Source of the DNA: Fictibacillus marinisediminis
GTDB taxonomy: Bacteria > Bacillota > Bacilli > Bacillales > Fictibacillaceae
Reading direction: 5' to 3'
Assembly (NCBI RefSeq): GCF_023149135.1
Contig: NZ_JAIWJX010000002.1
Span: forward strand, 3,534,001-3,598,000
Length of the DNA: 64,000 nucleotides
The notes under the pieces were generated by a model. It saw nothing but the letters and a program-made list of their open reading frames with translations, had not been told where the DNA came from and made no database searches. Every line of letters starts with the position of its first letter. Position 1 is the stretch's first letter. A program made the translations under genes and the position numbers. Shown here in pieces: positions 1 through 8,666 of this stretch.

Positions 1-143
1 CATCCCAGAATGCCGGTGCGCTCATTTTTTCATCGAGCTCTGCTATCTTTGCCTTCTTGTTATCGAGGTCAAAGAGACCCCCTGAAGTCCGCTAATCGCT
101 TAGCCATAATGTTCAGTTCCTGCTTAATCTCTACTAATTCCAT
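1..143 (-). CDS. prfB: Peptide chain release factor 2, N-terminal part, with programmed +1 frameshift
   Basis: RF2 recognises UGA and UAA stop codons and releases the finished peptide. The start codon is at 143 with an AGGTGG ribosome binding site just upstream. The reading runs MELVEIKQELNIMAKRLADF, then RGSL, and meets an in-frame UGA as codon 25 (complement of 69-71). That stop lies in the classic RF2 autoregulatory context: an AGGGGG Shine-Dalgarno-like stretch, then CUU UGA C. Reading +1 there continues as DLDNKKAKIAELDEKMSAPA up to the window edge, which matches RF2 family sequence. The interruption is therefore the known programmed frameshift and not a mutation. The gene runs off the left edge. 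Its position beside secA is the usual Bacillus order. Confidence 0.93.
67..89 (-). promoter_or_regulatory. prfB: Programmed +1 ribosomal frameshift site of prfB
   Basis: On the minus strand the sequence is AGGGGGTCTCTTTGAC. The internal SD-like AGGGGG lies just before the slippery CUU and the UGA stop followed by C, as in known RF2 frameshift sites. Low RF2 slows termination at UGA and favours the shift, so RF2 controls its own synthesis. Seen directly; the mechanism is from family knowledge. Confidence 0.92.
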
Positions 144-192
144 TCTGCCACCTCGTGTTTTTGGTTATATCCCAATCGTGAGTATATGTTGT

Positions 193-219
193 TTTGCTGT
201 GTGAAAAAAACACAGCAAA
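193..219. terminator. Hairpin between secA and prfB
   Basis: A 9-bp perfect stem (TTTGCTGTG and CACAGCAAA) encloses an A-rich loop in the prfB-secA gap. No U-run follows on the minus strand, so it may be an attenuating or processing hairpin rather than a full terminator. Confidence 0.4.
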
Positions 220-276
220 GAGAGCCTTAAAACCCGACTCTCCTGCTTCTTCCTTTATTATATCACCTAGGCGGGA

Positions 277-2793
277 TTAATTCTCCGCTGCACCGTGACA
301 TTGTTTATATTTTTTGCCGCTGCCGCATGGGCATAAGGCGTTTCGGCCGATATCCTGTTTCTTTTTAACTGGCTGTCGCTTGGTCTCCTGCTTATCGCTA
401 GGAACAACCGCTTTGCCTTCAGCCACTTGCTCACGCTGCATGTTCTGCTCCACTTGAGCTTTCATGATGTACATTGCGACTTCTTCTTCAATCGCAGCAA
501 TCATGGCCTCGAACATCTCAAATCCTTCAAACTGATACTCGCGAAGTGGATCGTTTTGTCCGTATGCACGAAGGTGAATCCCTTGGCGAAGCTGTTCCAT
601 CTGGTCAATGTGATCCATCCATTTGGAGTCAACAGAACGCAGGATGACCGCTTTTTCAAACTCACGCATATGTTCTGGCTCGATCATCGATTCTTTCTCA
701 GCAAACGCGTGGTGCGCTTTTTCTTCCAGAAGCTCGATGATTTCTTCCTGATCCAGTCCTTCAAGCTCTTTGACTGTCACGTCATCTTCATTTAGGAAAG
801 TAGCGGCAGCGTAATTTACAATCTCAGCAAGATCCCATTCTTCCTGAACCGTTTCGTCAGCAGTATGTGCTTTAACGATACGGTCAATAACCGAATCCAC
901 CATTCTAAGAACGATGTTACCTAAATTTTCAGCATCAAGCACTTCCTGGCGCTGTTTGTAGATGATCTCACGCTGCTGGCGCATAACATCGTCATATTGA
1001 AGAAGCTGCTTACGAGCATCAAAGTTGGATCCTTCAACTCGTTTTTGCGCAGATTCAACCGCTTTTGTGACGAGCTTGCTTTCAATTGGCGTATCTTCAT
1101 CCATGCCAAGACGTTCCATCATGTTCATCATGTTATCTGAACCGAATCGGCGCATCAGCTCATCTTCCATGGAGATGTAGAATTGCGAAGAGCCTGGATC
1201 TCCCTGACGTCCGGAACGTCCGCGGAGCTGGTTATCGATACGGCGTGATTCATGGCGTTCTGTACCTAAAATATGGAGGCCTCCAAGTTCACGGACACCT
1301 TCTCCAAGCTTGATATCCGTACCACGGCCCGCCATGTTTGTGGCGATGGTAACCATGCCGGCCTGGCCTGCATTTTCAATGATTTCTGCTTCACGCTCGT
1401 GGTTTTTCGCATTCAAAACATTATGCGGAATCCCTTTTTTGCGAAGCATTTGTGAAAGAAGCTCAGAGGTTTCAACCGCAACCGTACCGACGAGGATCGG
1501 CTGTCCGGTCACATGGCGTTCCTGAATTTCTTTAACGATGGCGCGGAATTTGCCTGCCATTGATTTATAAACAAAATCGGAGTTATCTTCACGAGCAATC
1601 GGACGGTTCGTCGGAATCGCGACAACTTCCATATTGTAAATGTTGCGGAATTCTTCTTCTTCCGTTTTTGCTGTACCCGTCATACCGGAAAGCTTATTGT
1701 ACATACGGAAGTAGTTTTGGAAAGTAATCGTTGCAAGCGTCATGCTCTCGCGCTGAATTTCCAGACCTTCTTTTGCTTCAATCGCCTGGTGGAGACCTTC
1801 GCTGTAGCGGCGGCCTGCCATCAGCCGGCCGGTGAACGGGTCAACGATGACAACTTCGCCGTCCTGAACAACGTAATCCACATCAAGAATCATAATGATA
1901 TTTGCTTTAAGCGCCTGGTTGATATGGTGGTTCAGGGTAACGTGGTTATAATCATACAAGTTATCAATATTAAAATATTTTTCTGCTTTTGTAATCCCAT
2001 CTTCTGTGAGCTGAACGTTTTTCGTCTTCACATCAACGGTGTAATCTTCTTCTTTTTTCAGCGTGCGGACAAACATGTTGGCCATCATGTACATTTCCGT
2101 AGACTTTTGAGCTGAACCCGAAATGATCAGCGGTGTACGGGCTTCGTCAATAAGAATGGAGTCCACCTCATCGACGATGGCATAGTTCAACGGACGCTGA
2201 ACCATTTGTTCTTTATAAACAACCATGTTGTCACGGAGATAATCAAAGCCATATTCGTTGTTTGTACCGTACGTGATGTCAGCTGCATACGCTTCCTGCT
2301 TTTCTTCTCTGGAGAGGTTGGAGATGTTCAGTCCAACCGAAAGACCAAGAAAATTATACAGAGGACTCATCAATTCGGAGTCACGGCGGGCAAGGTATTC
2401 ATTGACTGTGACCACGTGAACGCCTTTGCCTTCAAGGGCATTCAAATAAACAGGCATCGTCGCAACGAGTGTTTTACCTTCACCGGTTTTCATTTCAGAA
2501 ATGTTTCCTTCATGAAGTGCAGTCGCCCCCATGATTTGAACAGGATACGGACGCATTCCGAGTACACGTTCTGCCGCTTCTCTGACAACCGCAAACGCCT
2601 CAGGAAGAAGGGCATCCAGAGATTCCCCTTTGGCGATGCGCTCTCTGAATTCCTCCGTTTTTTGACGAAGTTCATCCTCGGAAAGACCTTTAAGAGCATC
2701 CCCCAGTCCATCTACCTGATCAGCGATCTTCTGGTATCTATTTAAATTTCGATCGTTCGTACTTGGAAAAATCTTTTTAAGCAATCCTATCAT
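277..2793 (-). CDS. secA: Preprotein translocase ATPase SecA
   Basis: SecA is the ATP-driven motor that pushes unfolded preproteins through SecYEG at the membrane. At 838 residues it is the usual Bacillus length. Visible elements are the Walker A region TGEGKT (about residues 103-108), the DEAD-like [16 protein letters not shown] near residue 207, helicase motifs such as [13 protein letters not shown] and the [19 protein letters not shown] stretch, and the C-terminal zinc finger [14 protein letters not shown], which contacts SecB or phospholipid in other species. The start at 2793 has an AGAGGAG ribosome binding site nine bases away. It lies upstream of prfB, as in other Bacilli. Confidence 0.98.
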   Translation of the reverse strand: MIGLLKKIFPSTNDRNLNRYQKIADQVDGLGDALKGLSEDELRQKTEEFRERIAKGESLDALLPEAFAVVREAAERVLGMRPYPVQIMGATALHEGNISEMKTGEGKTLVATMPVYLNALEGKGVHVVTVNEYLARRDSELMSPLYNFLGLSVGLNISNLSREEKQEAYAADITYGTNNEYGFDYLRDNMVVYKEQMVQRPLNYAIVDEVDSILIDEARTPLIISGSAQKSTEMYMMANMFVRTLKKEEDYTVDVKTKNVQLTEDGITKAEKYFNIDNLYDYNHVTLNHHINQALKANIIMILDVDYVVQDGEVVIVDPFTGRLMAGRRYSEGLHQAIEAKEGLEIQRESMTLATITFQNYFRMYNKLSGMTGTAKTEEEEFRNIYNMEVVAIPTNRPIAREDNSDFVYKSMAGKFRAIVKEIQERHVTGQPILVGTVAVETSELLSQMLRKKGIPHNVLNAKNHEREAEIIENAGQAGMVTIATNMAGRGTDIKLGEGVRELGGLHILGTERHESRRIDNQLRGRSGRQGDPGSSQFYISMEDELMRRFGSDNMMNMMERLGMDEDTPIESKLVTKAVESAQKRVEGSNFDARKQLLQYDDVMRQQREIIYKQRQEVLDAENLGNIVLRMVDSVIDRIVKAHTADETVQEEWDLAEIVNYAAATFLNEDDVTVKELEGLDQEEIIELLEEKAHHAFAEKESMIEPEHMREFEKAVILRSVDSKWMDHIDQMEQLRQGIHLRAYGQNDPLREYQFEGFEMFEAMIAAIEEEVAMYIMKAQVEQNMQREQVAEGKAVVPSDKQETKRQPVKKKQDIGRNALCPCGSGKKYKQCHGAAEN

Positions 2794-3078
2794 CTGCTAA
2801 CGCTCCTCTGTTCAGGAAATAAGTGCTATTACTTATTCTATCAGTTTGTGAATTTTACGACAAGAAAGCTGAAATCTCTTCAACTGTCAATTCAATTTTT
2901 CGCACGTCCTTTCACAAACTCTCTGTTTCTCAGTATAAAGAAAAATGGATTGAATGGTGGAAATGTAAAAGAATTTACAAAAAGCCGTAACACAAGCTAA
3001 CGCTAAATTGGCAAAGTCACTGTCCTTTCATCCTTAAGGATACACTCCCTGCTGTCCTTTTAAACGCATGATAACCTA

Positions 3079-3107
3079 CAAAAAAGCACAGCCTCCATGG
3101 CTGTGCC
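3079..3107 (-). terminator. Rho-independent terminator of the DAACS symporter gene
   Basis: An 8-bp stem (GCACAGCC and GGCTGTGC) with a 5-base loop is followed by six T on the minus strand. It sits right after the symporter stop at 3116. The 285 bases from here to the secA start (2794-3078) hold no gene; a secA promoter is expected there but I could not assign one with confidence. Confidence 0.85.
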
Positions 3108-3115
3108 CTGAGCTG

Positions 3116-4369
3116 TTACGCTCCTTTTTGTTCTCCAAGTTTCATGACGGTTTCTTTCATACTCTTTTTGCCTTCTACAAGTCGTGCTGTCAGCATGCTG
3201 GCCACATTATCTCCAGTTGCATTCAGCAGGGTAGCCGGCGGATCGATAATCGTACTGATCGCAGCGGCGATCGGCAAGGCTTCAACCGGGAACCCGAAGA
3301 GTGAAAGAATCAGCATTTCACCGATCATCCCGCCTTGCGGAATCGCACCCATGACCATTCCTACCAATAAAGAAACGACAAGAACAAGAAGGTACGTACC
3401 GATCCCAGAGAAATTATGTCCAAAGATCCCGAACAAGAAAGTGATCTTCAGGACACCGCCCATTACTGAGCCGTCTTTATGAAGTGTCGCTCCCAGTGGA
3501 ATGGCCGTTTCACTGATATCGTGTGGCACACCCATCTTTTTGGAGGCCGCCAGGTTAACCGGAATAGAAGCGGCCGAGCTGCAAGTGGCAAGGGCCGTTA
3601 GCGATGGAGAAAGCATGTTTTTCCAGAAATGACGGACACCTTCTTTTCCACTGGCCATAAACGCATACAGCGAGAAAAATCCAAAGAAATAAATAATAGC
3701 AAGCGGGTAGTAATACAGAACCGCGCGGAAATAAGATCCAAGAAGCGTCGGTCCGAACTCTCCGATTAAGGCTGCAAAATAAGCACCAAGACCAATCGGC
3801 GCATAATACATGACGAGGCTGACCATCTTTAGCATCACTTCGCTTCCTGATTTCAGGAAGTTCGCGAATGGTTTTCCTTTTTCACCGATCATAGAAACGG
3901 CTACTCCCATCAACACAGAAAATAGGATGAGAGCGAGCATGTTATTACGTGAAAACAGCTCAGAGAAATCAGAAACGGTTAATGTTTGGACAATCTGGTC
4001 ACCCAACGACACCTTGTCCGCAGCATCTTCAGGTTTTACAAGATCAATGTTAACTCCTTTAGATGGCGAGTAAAGCTTTACTCCTGCCATGGCTATCACG
4101 GAAGCAACGACTCCTGTAAAGAGGAAAACGACCATCATTGAGCCCATCACTTTTCCGAACCGCTTGACTCCTCCCATAGAGGCAATGGCTGATGAAATGG
4201 AAAAGAAAACGAGCGGTACGACGATCATAAACATCGCATTCAAAAATATATCACCAAACGGTTTTAATACGGCTGCATCCTTGCCTTCCGTAAAACCGAT
4301 GAGGCTTCCGATGACGATCGACAGCAGAAGAATGAGCGGAAAACGGTAAGTCTTTAAAATACTCTTCAT
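3116..4369 (-). CDS. Dicarboxylate/amino acid:cation symporter (DAACS family)
   Basis: This is a membrane symporter of the SDF/DAACS fold, moving an acidic or small neutral amino acid or a dicarboxylate with Na+ or H+. Residues give eight or so hydrophobic helices plus re-entrant loops. The first hairpin carries the serine-rich TCSSAASIPVN, closer to the SSAANIPVN type of SstT than to the SSSTTLP type of GltT. The last part reads DPPATLLNATGDNVAS and lacks the Arg of the glutamate-transporter motif DxxRT, so the substrate is unlikely to be simply glutamate. I chose the start at 4369 (MKSILKTYRF, 417 aa) because AAAGGGG lies eight bases upstream; a longer frame to 4429 has no such site. It appears monocistronic. 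Confidence 0.88.
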   Translation of the reverse strand: MKSILKTYRFPLILLLSIVIGSLIGFTEGKDAAVLKPFGDIFLNAMFMIVVPLVFFSISSAIASMGGVKRFGKVMGSMMVVFLFTGVVASVIAMAGVKLYSPSKGVNIDLVKPEDAADKVSLGDQIVQTLTVSDFSELFSRNNMLALILFSVLMGVAVSMIGEKGKPFANFLKSGSEVMLKMVSLVMYYAPIGLGAYFAALIGEFGPTLLGSYFRAVLYYYPLAIIYFFGFFSLYAFMASGKEGVRHFWKNMLSPSLTALATCSSAASIPVNLAASKKMGVPHDISETAIPLGATLHKDGSVMGGVLKITFLFGIFGHNFSGIGTYLLVLVVSLLVGMVMGAIPQGGMIGEMLILSLFGFPVEALPIAAAISTIIDPPATLLNATGDNVASMLTARLVEGKKSMKETVMKLGEQKGA

Positions 4370-4448
4370 AGTTAATATCCCCTTTATCATGATCATGTAA
4401 ATTATAGGCATTATTGCAGAAAAATACAATGAGTGTTCAACAGATCAA

Positions 4449-5273
4449 TCAATTGGATAAACGATAATAATCCTGAGTGTAGTACGCTTTAAAACCGCAA
4501 GCTTCATAAAGCTTCAAGGCATGGTTATTTTTCGCTTCCACTTCCAGAAAGACCGAATTTCCCATCGCGTTCTGAGCTGCGATAATGGTCTTCAGTGTCT
4601 TTCGGCCGATCCCTTTTCCCTGTTCCGCGGGATTAACCGCAAAACCATAAATCCAAGCTTCGCCAGAATCAGCTGCCACTCGTACTTTTCCTGCCGCTTT
4701 TCCATCAGTCTCAATGATGTAGAATTGCTGTTTATCATCATTTTTTATTCGATGGTTGTAGTCTTTTGCCTTTTCATGGTTAAACCCAAAACAGTCAACA
4801 TCAATCTGTACTTCAAACATCAGATCTTCTGGACGGGACGCCCTTAACGTGACCCCATCTTCAAGCTGAATCGGTCCCTGCTGCCATTTCATCTGATGTT
4901 CAGAAAACGCGAAACGGCACGGAACGGTTTTTAAATATTCTTTTGCTGTATTCGAATTGGCTGGTGCATTCAAAAGGATCTGTTCATAGCCCTGGTATTT
5001 AACAGCTTCCAGCGCTTCCTTGAACAAGGAAGTGAACAGCCCTTTTCGCCGATATTCCGGTGAGACCATCCCGCAGAGCTCTACTTTATTTCCAAAGCCG
5101 TAAATGCCAATAAAAGCAGTTAACTCACCTGCCTCATAATGAAAAAAATCCTCCTTTCTCTCATCAGTCCGCTGTTCAAGCATGTCCCAGTTCAGCTTTA
5201 ATTGCAGCTTTTCATCTGATTCGCATTGCTGCTGAAGTTTTTTGATATCTGACAGCTGTTTTTCTGATAGCAT
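4449..5273 (-). CDS. Two-domain GNAT family N-acetyltransferase
   Basis: This 274-residue protein carries two tandem GNAT-like halves. The N-terminal half has an acetyl-CoA loop resembling VSPEYRRKGLFTSLFKEAL. The C-terminal half has a better preserved motif A, FAVNPAEQGKGIGRKTLKTI, followed by NHALKLYEACGFK, the usual end of the fold. The acceptor cannot be told from sequence. A GGGGGA ribosome binding site precedes the start at 5273. It lies alone between the symporter and hpf and has the look of an accessory gene in that gap. Confidence 0.85.
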   Translation of the reverse strand: MLSEKQLSDIKKLQQQCESDEKLQLKLNWDMLEQRTDERKEDFFHYEAGELTAFIGIYGFGNKVELCGMVSPEYRRKGLFTSLFKEALEAVKYQGYEQILLNAPANSNTAKEYLKTVPCRFAFSEHQMKWQQGPIQLEDGVTLRASRPEDLMFEVQIDVDCFGFNHEKAKDYNHRIKNDDKQQFYIIETDGKAAGKVRVAADSGEAWIYGFAVNPAEQGKGIGRKTLKTIIAAQNAMGNSVFLEVEAKNNHALKLYEACGFKAYYTQDYYRLSN

Positions 5274-5365
5274 GTGGATCCCCCAATTTATTTTCTTTCT
5301 TTCTCATTTCTTGCCGAGCAGCAAAAGTCCTCTAATGAAATCAGGAATAAGGAAAAGGCAGGCAA

Positions 5366-5424
5366 ACTAAAAGCCGGCTCAAAGGGCACTGTATGTCCCT
5401 CGAGCCGGCTGATTTTTTTTTTTT
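5366..5424. terminator. Strong bidirectional terminator after hpf
   Basis: A 9-bp GC-rich stem (AGCCGGCTC and GAGCCGGCT) extended by AGGG/CCCT pairing is flanked by a long T-run on the plus side and TTTTAG on the minus side. It lies 16 bases after the hpf stop and ends hpf transcripts. Confidence 0.88.
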
Positions 5425-5439
5425 AGTAAAAGTAAAAAG

Positions 5440-5997
5440 TTATTCTGGGCTGATCAAGCCATATCTTCCATCTCTGCGTTTGTACACCACGTTTGTAGTA
5501 CCGGTTTCCGCATGATTATATACGAAAAAGTTGTGGCCCAGCAGATCCATCTGTAAGATGGCTTCTTCAGTATCCATCGGTTTTAAATCAAATCGTTTTT
5601 CACGGACGATTTCAAACTCGTCTTCCTCTTCGTCATCAATGACTAAAGTTGTTGTTGCATCTGCACTGTTGGCAATCATTTCATGAATGCCTCCGTTTTG
5701 TTTGGAACGGCGGTTCACCTTCGTTTTATGTTTACGAATCTGACGCTCTAGTTTTTCAATCACGAGGTCGATTGCAGCATACATATCCGTATGACTTTCC
5801 TCAGCACGGAGCAGCAACCCTGTCATAGGGATGGTCACCTCAACAGATTGGTCATTGTTATAGACCTTTAAGTTGACATGCGCGTCAGTGTTCGGAGTTT
5901 CGTTAAAATAGCGTTGAAGTTTAGCAACTTTCTTTTCCACATACTCCCTTAAAGCTGGAGTCACCTCAATGTTTTCTCCACGAATGTTATATTGCAT
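5440..5997 (-). CDS. hpf: Ribosome hibernation promoting factor, long form
   Basis: Long-form HPF binds the 30S decoding region and, through its C-terminal domain, dimerises ribosomes to 100S particles in stationary phase or stress. At 185 residues it has the N-terminal S30AE fold (MQYNIRGENIEVTPALREYV, about 1-100), an acidic linker (DDEEEDEFEIVREKRF) and the C-terminal dimerisation domain (PMDTEEAILQMDLLGHNFFVY … YGLISPE). The start has a perfect AAGGAGGAG site. A near-consensus SigH promoter lies directly upstream, in line with SigH and SigB control of B. subtilis yvyD. Position next to secA is as in B. subtilis. Confidence 0.97.
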   Translation of the reverse strand: MQYNIRGENIEVTPALREYVEKKVAKLQRYFNETPNTDAHVNLKVYNNDQSVEVTIPMTGLLLRAEESHTDMYAAIDLVIEKLERQIRKHKTKVNRRSKQNGGIHEMIANSADATTTLVIDDEEEDEFEIVREKRFDLKPMDTEEAILQMDLLGHNFFVYNHAETGTTNVVYKRRDGRYGLISPE

Positions 5998-6029
5998 ATC
6001 TTAACTCCTCCTTCCGTGATGTATATATA

Positions 6030-6057
6030 TTTCGATATACCCTTTATCAATTCCTTC
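6030..6057 (-). promoter_or_regulatory. SigH-type promoter of hpf
   Basis: On the minus strand GAAGGAATT matches the full SigH -35 consensus RWAGGAWWT. Exactly 14 bases later comes CGAAA, four of five matches to HGAAT. Transcription would begin about 25 bases before the hpf start. SigH control fits the gene's stationary-phase role. Confidence 0.75.
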
Positions 6058-6180
6058 GTAAACTTAAAAATCTCTTGACAAAAAATTTACTTTATCGACA
6101 TATCTCTCATTTTGCTTTTACATTTATGGAAGAGATAGGTTCCGGGAACAATGGGTATGTATAAATCAGGAGGGATGACC

Positions 6181-7605
6181 GTGCATAATCAAAATGTTGT
6201 AAAACAAAGTGTTAAAAATGTGCAAAAGGGCAAGGTTGAAAAAGGCAAGTCCCATAAGCTTGCCTGGTGGCAGCTCTCACTGATCGGGATCGGATCAGTC
6301 ATTGGAGCTGGATTTTTTCTGGGTTCAGGCCTTTCCATCCATTCAGCTGGCCCCTCGGTTCTGATCGGTTATGTTCTCGCAGGCCTGACTGCCTATTTTG
6401 TATTCAGCGCCCTGGCAGAGATGACGGTGCAGGATCCGCAGCCCGGTTCATTCCGGACATACGCCGGCCAGGCATTCGGCCACCCGGCCGGTTTTATGAG
6501 CGGATGGATTTATTGGACGGCAGGCGTACTGATCATGTCCAGTGAGGTAACGGCTCTGGCCATCTTTACACAGCTCTGGCTTCCACATGTGCCTCTATGG
6601 CTTTTATCCGTTGTGTATTCTGTGCTGGCTCTTGGAATTAACCTTCTTGGCGTAAAAAACTTTGGCAGCATTGAATCTTTTTTTGCAGTCATCAAAATAT
6701 CTACTCTCGTTGCCTTTATCGGATTTGGCGCATTGGCAGTAACCGGGGTGATATCACCGGGGGCCGTCCATGATGGACTGTCGTCATCCTCCTTTTCCGG
6801 CGGCTGGTTCCCGAACGGTTTTTCCGGCTTCTGGTCCGCGATGATCTTTATTTTGTTTTCCTATGGCGGCATTGAAGTTCTCGGCGTTTTATCTACCGAA
6901 TTACGAAATAAAAAAGACGTGCCAAAAGCCGGCACGTTTCTTGTCATCGCTTTAACCGTGATGTACGCCATCAGTATTTTCTTTATCCTGATGATGGTCT
7001 CTTTTAGGGTGATCAATGAGGATAAAAGTCCGTTTGTCAAAGCACTGTCCCATTTCCCGATTCCCTATTTGGACAGTATCTTTAACGTCATATTAATCAG
7101 CGCCGCATTCTCCACGATGGTCGGTGCGCTGTTCTCCATTACCAGCATCATGGTTTCACTGGCTAAAGACGGTGACGCACCGGGGCGCCTGCAGAAGAAA
7201 AACAGTCGAGGCGTAGCGGCAGGAGCGCTGATGCTCAGCGGTATCGGGCTTGCCATCTCCGTGCTGTTTTCCTTTTTGCTTCCGGATACCGTTTATGAAT
7301 ACATGACCACCTCTGCAGGCATCATGCTTATTTTGAACTGGCTGATTATCCTGGCCTCTCATATTAAAAAAAGAAAGCAGATCGGTGCGAAGAAAGAGCA
7401 TTACCGTTCTTCATCCTACCCGCTGACTTCTTATTTAGGAATCGCACTGATCGCATTTACGATCGCCGGTTCCCTGCTCCACACGAATCAGCGCGTTGGC
7501 TTCTTTATCAGCCTGGGCTTCGTCGCCGTCATCCTCGGCGCTTACTTCCTTGGTTCCCGCTTCGGCAAGTTCAAGAAAGTCCACAAATCCGAAGAAGAGT
7601 ATTGA
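6181..7605 (+). CDS. Amino acid permease, APC superfamily (AAT type)
   Basis: A 12-helix proton-coupled amino acid importer of 474 residues. The first helix has the APC substrate-loop pattern IGIGSVIGAGFFLGSG, and FVFSALAEMTVQDPQPGSFRTYA is the typical AAT-family stretch after helix 2. FSYGGIEVLGVLSTELRN marks helix 6 and the following loop. The exact amino acid cannot be read from sequence. The start is GTG at 6181, because AGGAGGG sits six bases before it; two upstream in-frame ATG codons either overlap that site or precede it. The gene is divergent from hpf. A TTGACA at 6076 could be part of its promoter, but no good -10 is at the right distance. Confidence 0.85.
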   Translation: MHNQNVVKQSVKNVQKGKVEKGKSHKLAWWQLSLIGIGSVIGAGFFLGSGLSIHSAGPSVLIGYVLAGLTAYFVFSALAEMTVQDPQPGSFRTYAGQAFGHPAGFMSGWIYWTAGVLIMSSEVTALAIFTQLWLPHVPLWLLSVVYSVLALGINLLGVKNFGSIESFFAVIKISTLVAFIGFGALAVTGVISPGAVHDGLSSSSFSGGWFPNGFSGFWSAMIFILFSYGGIEVLGVLSTELRNKKDVPKAGTFLVIALTVMYAISIFFILMMVSFRVINEDKSPFVKALSHFPIPYLDSIFNVILISAAFSTMVGALFSITSIMVSLAKDGDAPGRLQKKNSRGVAAGALMLSGIGLAISVLFSFLLPDTVYEYMTTSAGIMLILNWLIILASHIKKRKQIGAKKEHYRSSSYPLTSYLGIALIAFTIAGSLLHTNQRVGFFISLGFVAVILGAYFLGSRFGKFKKVHKSEEEY

Positions 7606-7642
7606 TTGGTTTATGCGGTGCCATTAGGTGGTGCCCATTAAG

Positions 7643-7694
7643 TGGTGCCAGGCACCGCTTTTACACACTTGTGTGATGACGGTGCCTGGCACCA
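7643..7694 (+). repeat. 50-bp hairpin repeat, copy 1
   Basis: Outer arms GGTGCCAGGCACCG and CGGTGCCTGGCACC (14-bp stem) enclose a smaller TTACACA/TGTGTGA-like hairpin. It begins 37 bases after the permease stop. A degenerate half copy lies just upstream at about 7626-7640. Confidence 0.95.
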
Positions 7695-7714
7695 CATCAA
7701 AAAAACAGAACATA

Positions 7715-7747
7715 AATAACCCGGCATTCTGTGAATGCCGGGTTATT
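7715..7747. terminator. Terminator between permease and csp (convergent genes)
   Basis: A perfect 15-bp stem (AATAACCCGGCATTC and its complement) with a 3-base loop lies between the convergent permease and cold-shock genes. T-rich sequence follows on both strands, though not as a classical uninterrupted run. Confidence 0.75.
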
Positions 7748-7771
7748 ATCCGATGTATCGGTTAGTTTAAA

Positions 7772-7969
7772 TTATAGTTTCGTTACGTTAGCTGCTTGAG
7801 GTCCGCGAGCTCCATCTACGATTTCAAACTCAACTTCTTGGCCCTCATCAAGAGATTTGTAACCATCAGAATTGATTGCTGAGAAATGTACGAATACATC
7901 GTCTCCGTCTTCTCTTTCAATAAAACCGAAACCTTTTTCTGCGTTAAACCATTTTACTTTACCTTGCAT
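7772..7969 (-). CDS. Cold-shock protein, CspA family
   Basis: A 65-residue single-strand nucleic-acid binding beta-barrel that acts as an RNA chaperone. RNP1 KGFGFI is at residues 12-17 and RNP2 VFVHF at 25-29, with the usual aromatic residues and the terminal [10 protein letters not shown]. It is close to the CspB/CspD group of Bacillus. The ribosome binding site is weak (an AAGGGA 12 bases away). A 50-base leader runs from a likely extended -10 promoter; such leaders often carry cold regulation, which I cannot show here. Confidence 0.96.
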   Translation of the reverse strand: MQGKVKWFNAEKGFGFIEREDGDDVFVHFSAINSDGYKSLDEGQEVEFEIVDGARGPQAANVTKL

Positions 7970-8024
7970 GCACTTTCACTATCCCTTCATCATGACGATC
8001 TGTATAGTTGCCCTATACAATCAT

Positions 8025-8054
8025 AGTATTACATATTTAAAAATTTGTTGTCAA
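8025..8054 (-). promoter_or_regulatory. Probable SigA promoter of csp
   Basis: On the minus strand TTGACA is followed after 18 bases by AATACT with a TG extended -10. It would give a leader of about 50 bases. The rest of the 7970-8306 gap holds only this leader, an AT-rich stretch and hairpin repeat copy 2. Confidence 0.6.
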
Positions 8055-8237
8055 ACTCTTCATTTAGCGAATAGTAAGAAGTTTTGTCGAATAATCTTTT
8101 TCCGGATATATTCTTTTAAAATACTAAATAAATGCACCCGGATTTGTGAAAAATCCTTCTTAATCCATGGATAAGAATCCGGGAAATATTATTCACTTCT
8201 ACTTCCGTGTGGACAACATATAGTGTATGGAGCAGAC

Positions 8238-8287
8238 GGTGCCAGGCACCGCTTTTACATATGTGTGTAATCCTGGTGCCTGGCACC
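8238..8287 (+). repeat. 50-bp hairpin repeat, copy 2
   Basis: Same arms as copy 1 with inner sequence TTACATATGTGTGTAA. This is the one copy not directly behind a stop codon: it lies 20 bases before the start of the small DUF2619-type gene. Confidence 0.95.
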
Positions 8288-8306
8288 CGCAATGGGGGTT
8301 GAAGAT

Positions 8307-8579
8307 ATGTTTCAGGTGTTTGAGAAGGTTGTCCTTGGAATGGCATTGATCCGAATGGTTTCCGGCTTATGTGAAGTATCCGCTGCTTTCCTGATGCTCC
8401 GCTTTAATTCTGTGGAAAAAGCACTGCTGATTAATTCCACCTTATCCATCATCGGCCCATTCATCTTCTTTTCCACGATGTCCCTGGGGCTAGTCGGCAT
8501 CACCGCCAAGATCAGTACAGGCAAACTGCTGTGGATCCTGGCAGGACTGGGGCTCATCGTTTTCGGAATAAAAAAATGA
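8307..8579 (+). CDS. Small membrane protein, DUF2619 (YqhV-like)
   Basis: A 90-residue protein with three hydrophobic segments, beginning MFQVFEKVVLGMALIRMVSG and ending ILAGLGLIVFGIKK. The pattern MALIRMVSGLCEVSAAFLML … ALLINSTLSIIGPFIF resembles the YqhV family, whose function is not known to me. The start at 8307 is chosen because GGGGG lies eight bases upstream; an in-frame ATG at 8292 is only a few bases from the hairpin repeat and has no binding site. It stands alone and is convergent with the chemoreceptor gene. Confidence 0.75.
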   Translation: MFQVFEKVVLGMALIRMVSGLCEVSAAFLMLRFNSVEKALLINSTLSIIGPFIFFSTMSLGLVGITAKISTGKLLWILAGLGLIVFGIKK

Positions 8580-8595
8580 ATAAGTCCCCAAAATG

Positions 8596-8634
8596 CTAAA
8601 AGCACTGCCTTAACAGCGTTTAGAGGCAGTGCTT
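8596..8634 (-). terminator. Terminator of the chemoreceptor gene
   Basis: A 10-bp stem (AAGCACTGCC and GGCAGTGCTT) with a 15-base loop, followed by TTTTAG on the minus strand, between two convergent genes. Confidence 0.75.
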
Positions 8635-8666
8635 AACATCCGAATGCTATAGTAAGATATCTAATT

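Noticed and set aside
69..71. In-frame UGA in prfB as a pseudogene mark
   Set aside because: The context AGGGGG-TCT-CTT-TGA-C is the standard RF2 programmed frameshift.
2206..2745. 179-codon open frame on the plus strand inside secA
   Set aside because: Antisense shadow of a well-conserved gene; no ribosome binding site and no family-like sequence.
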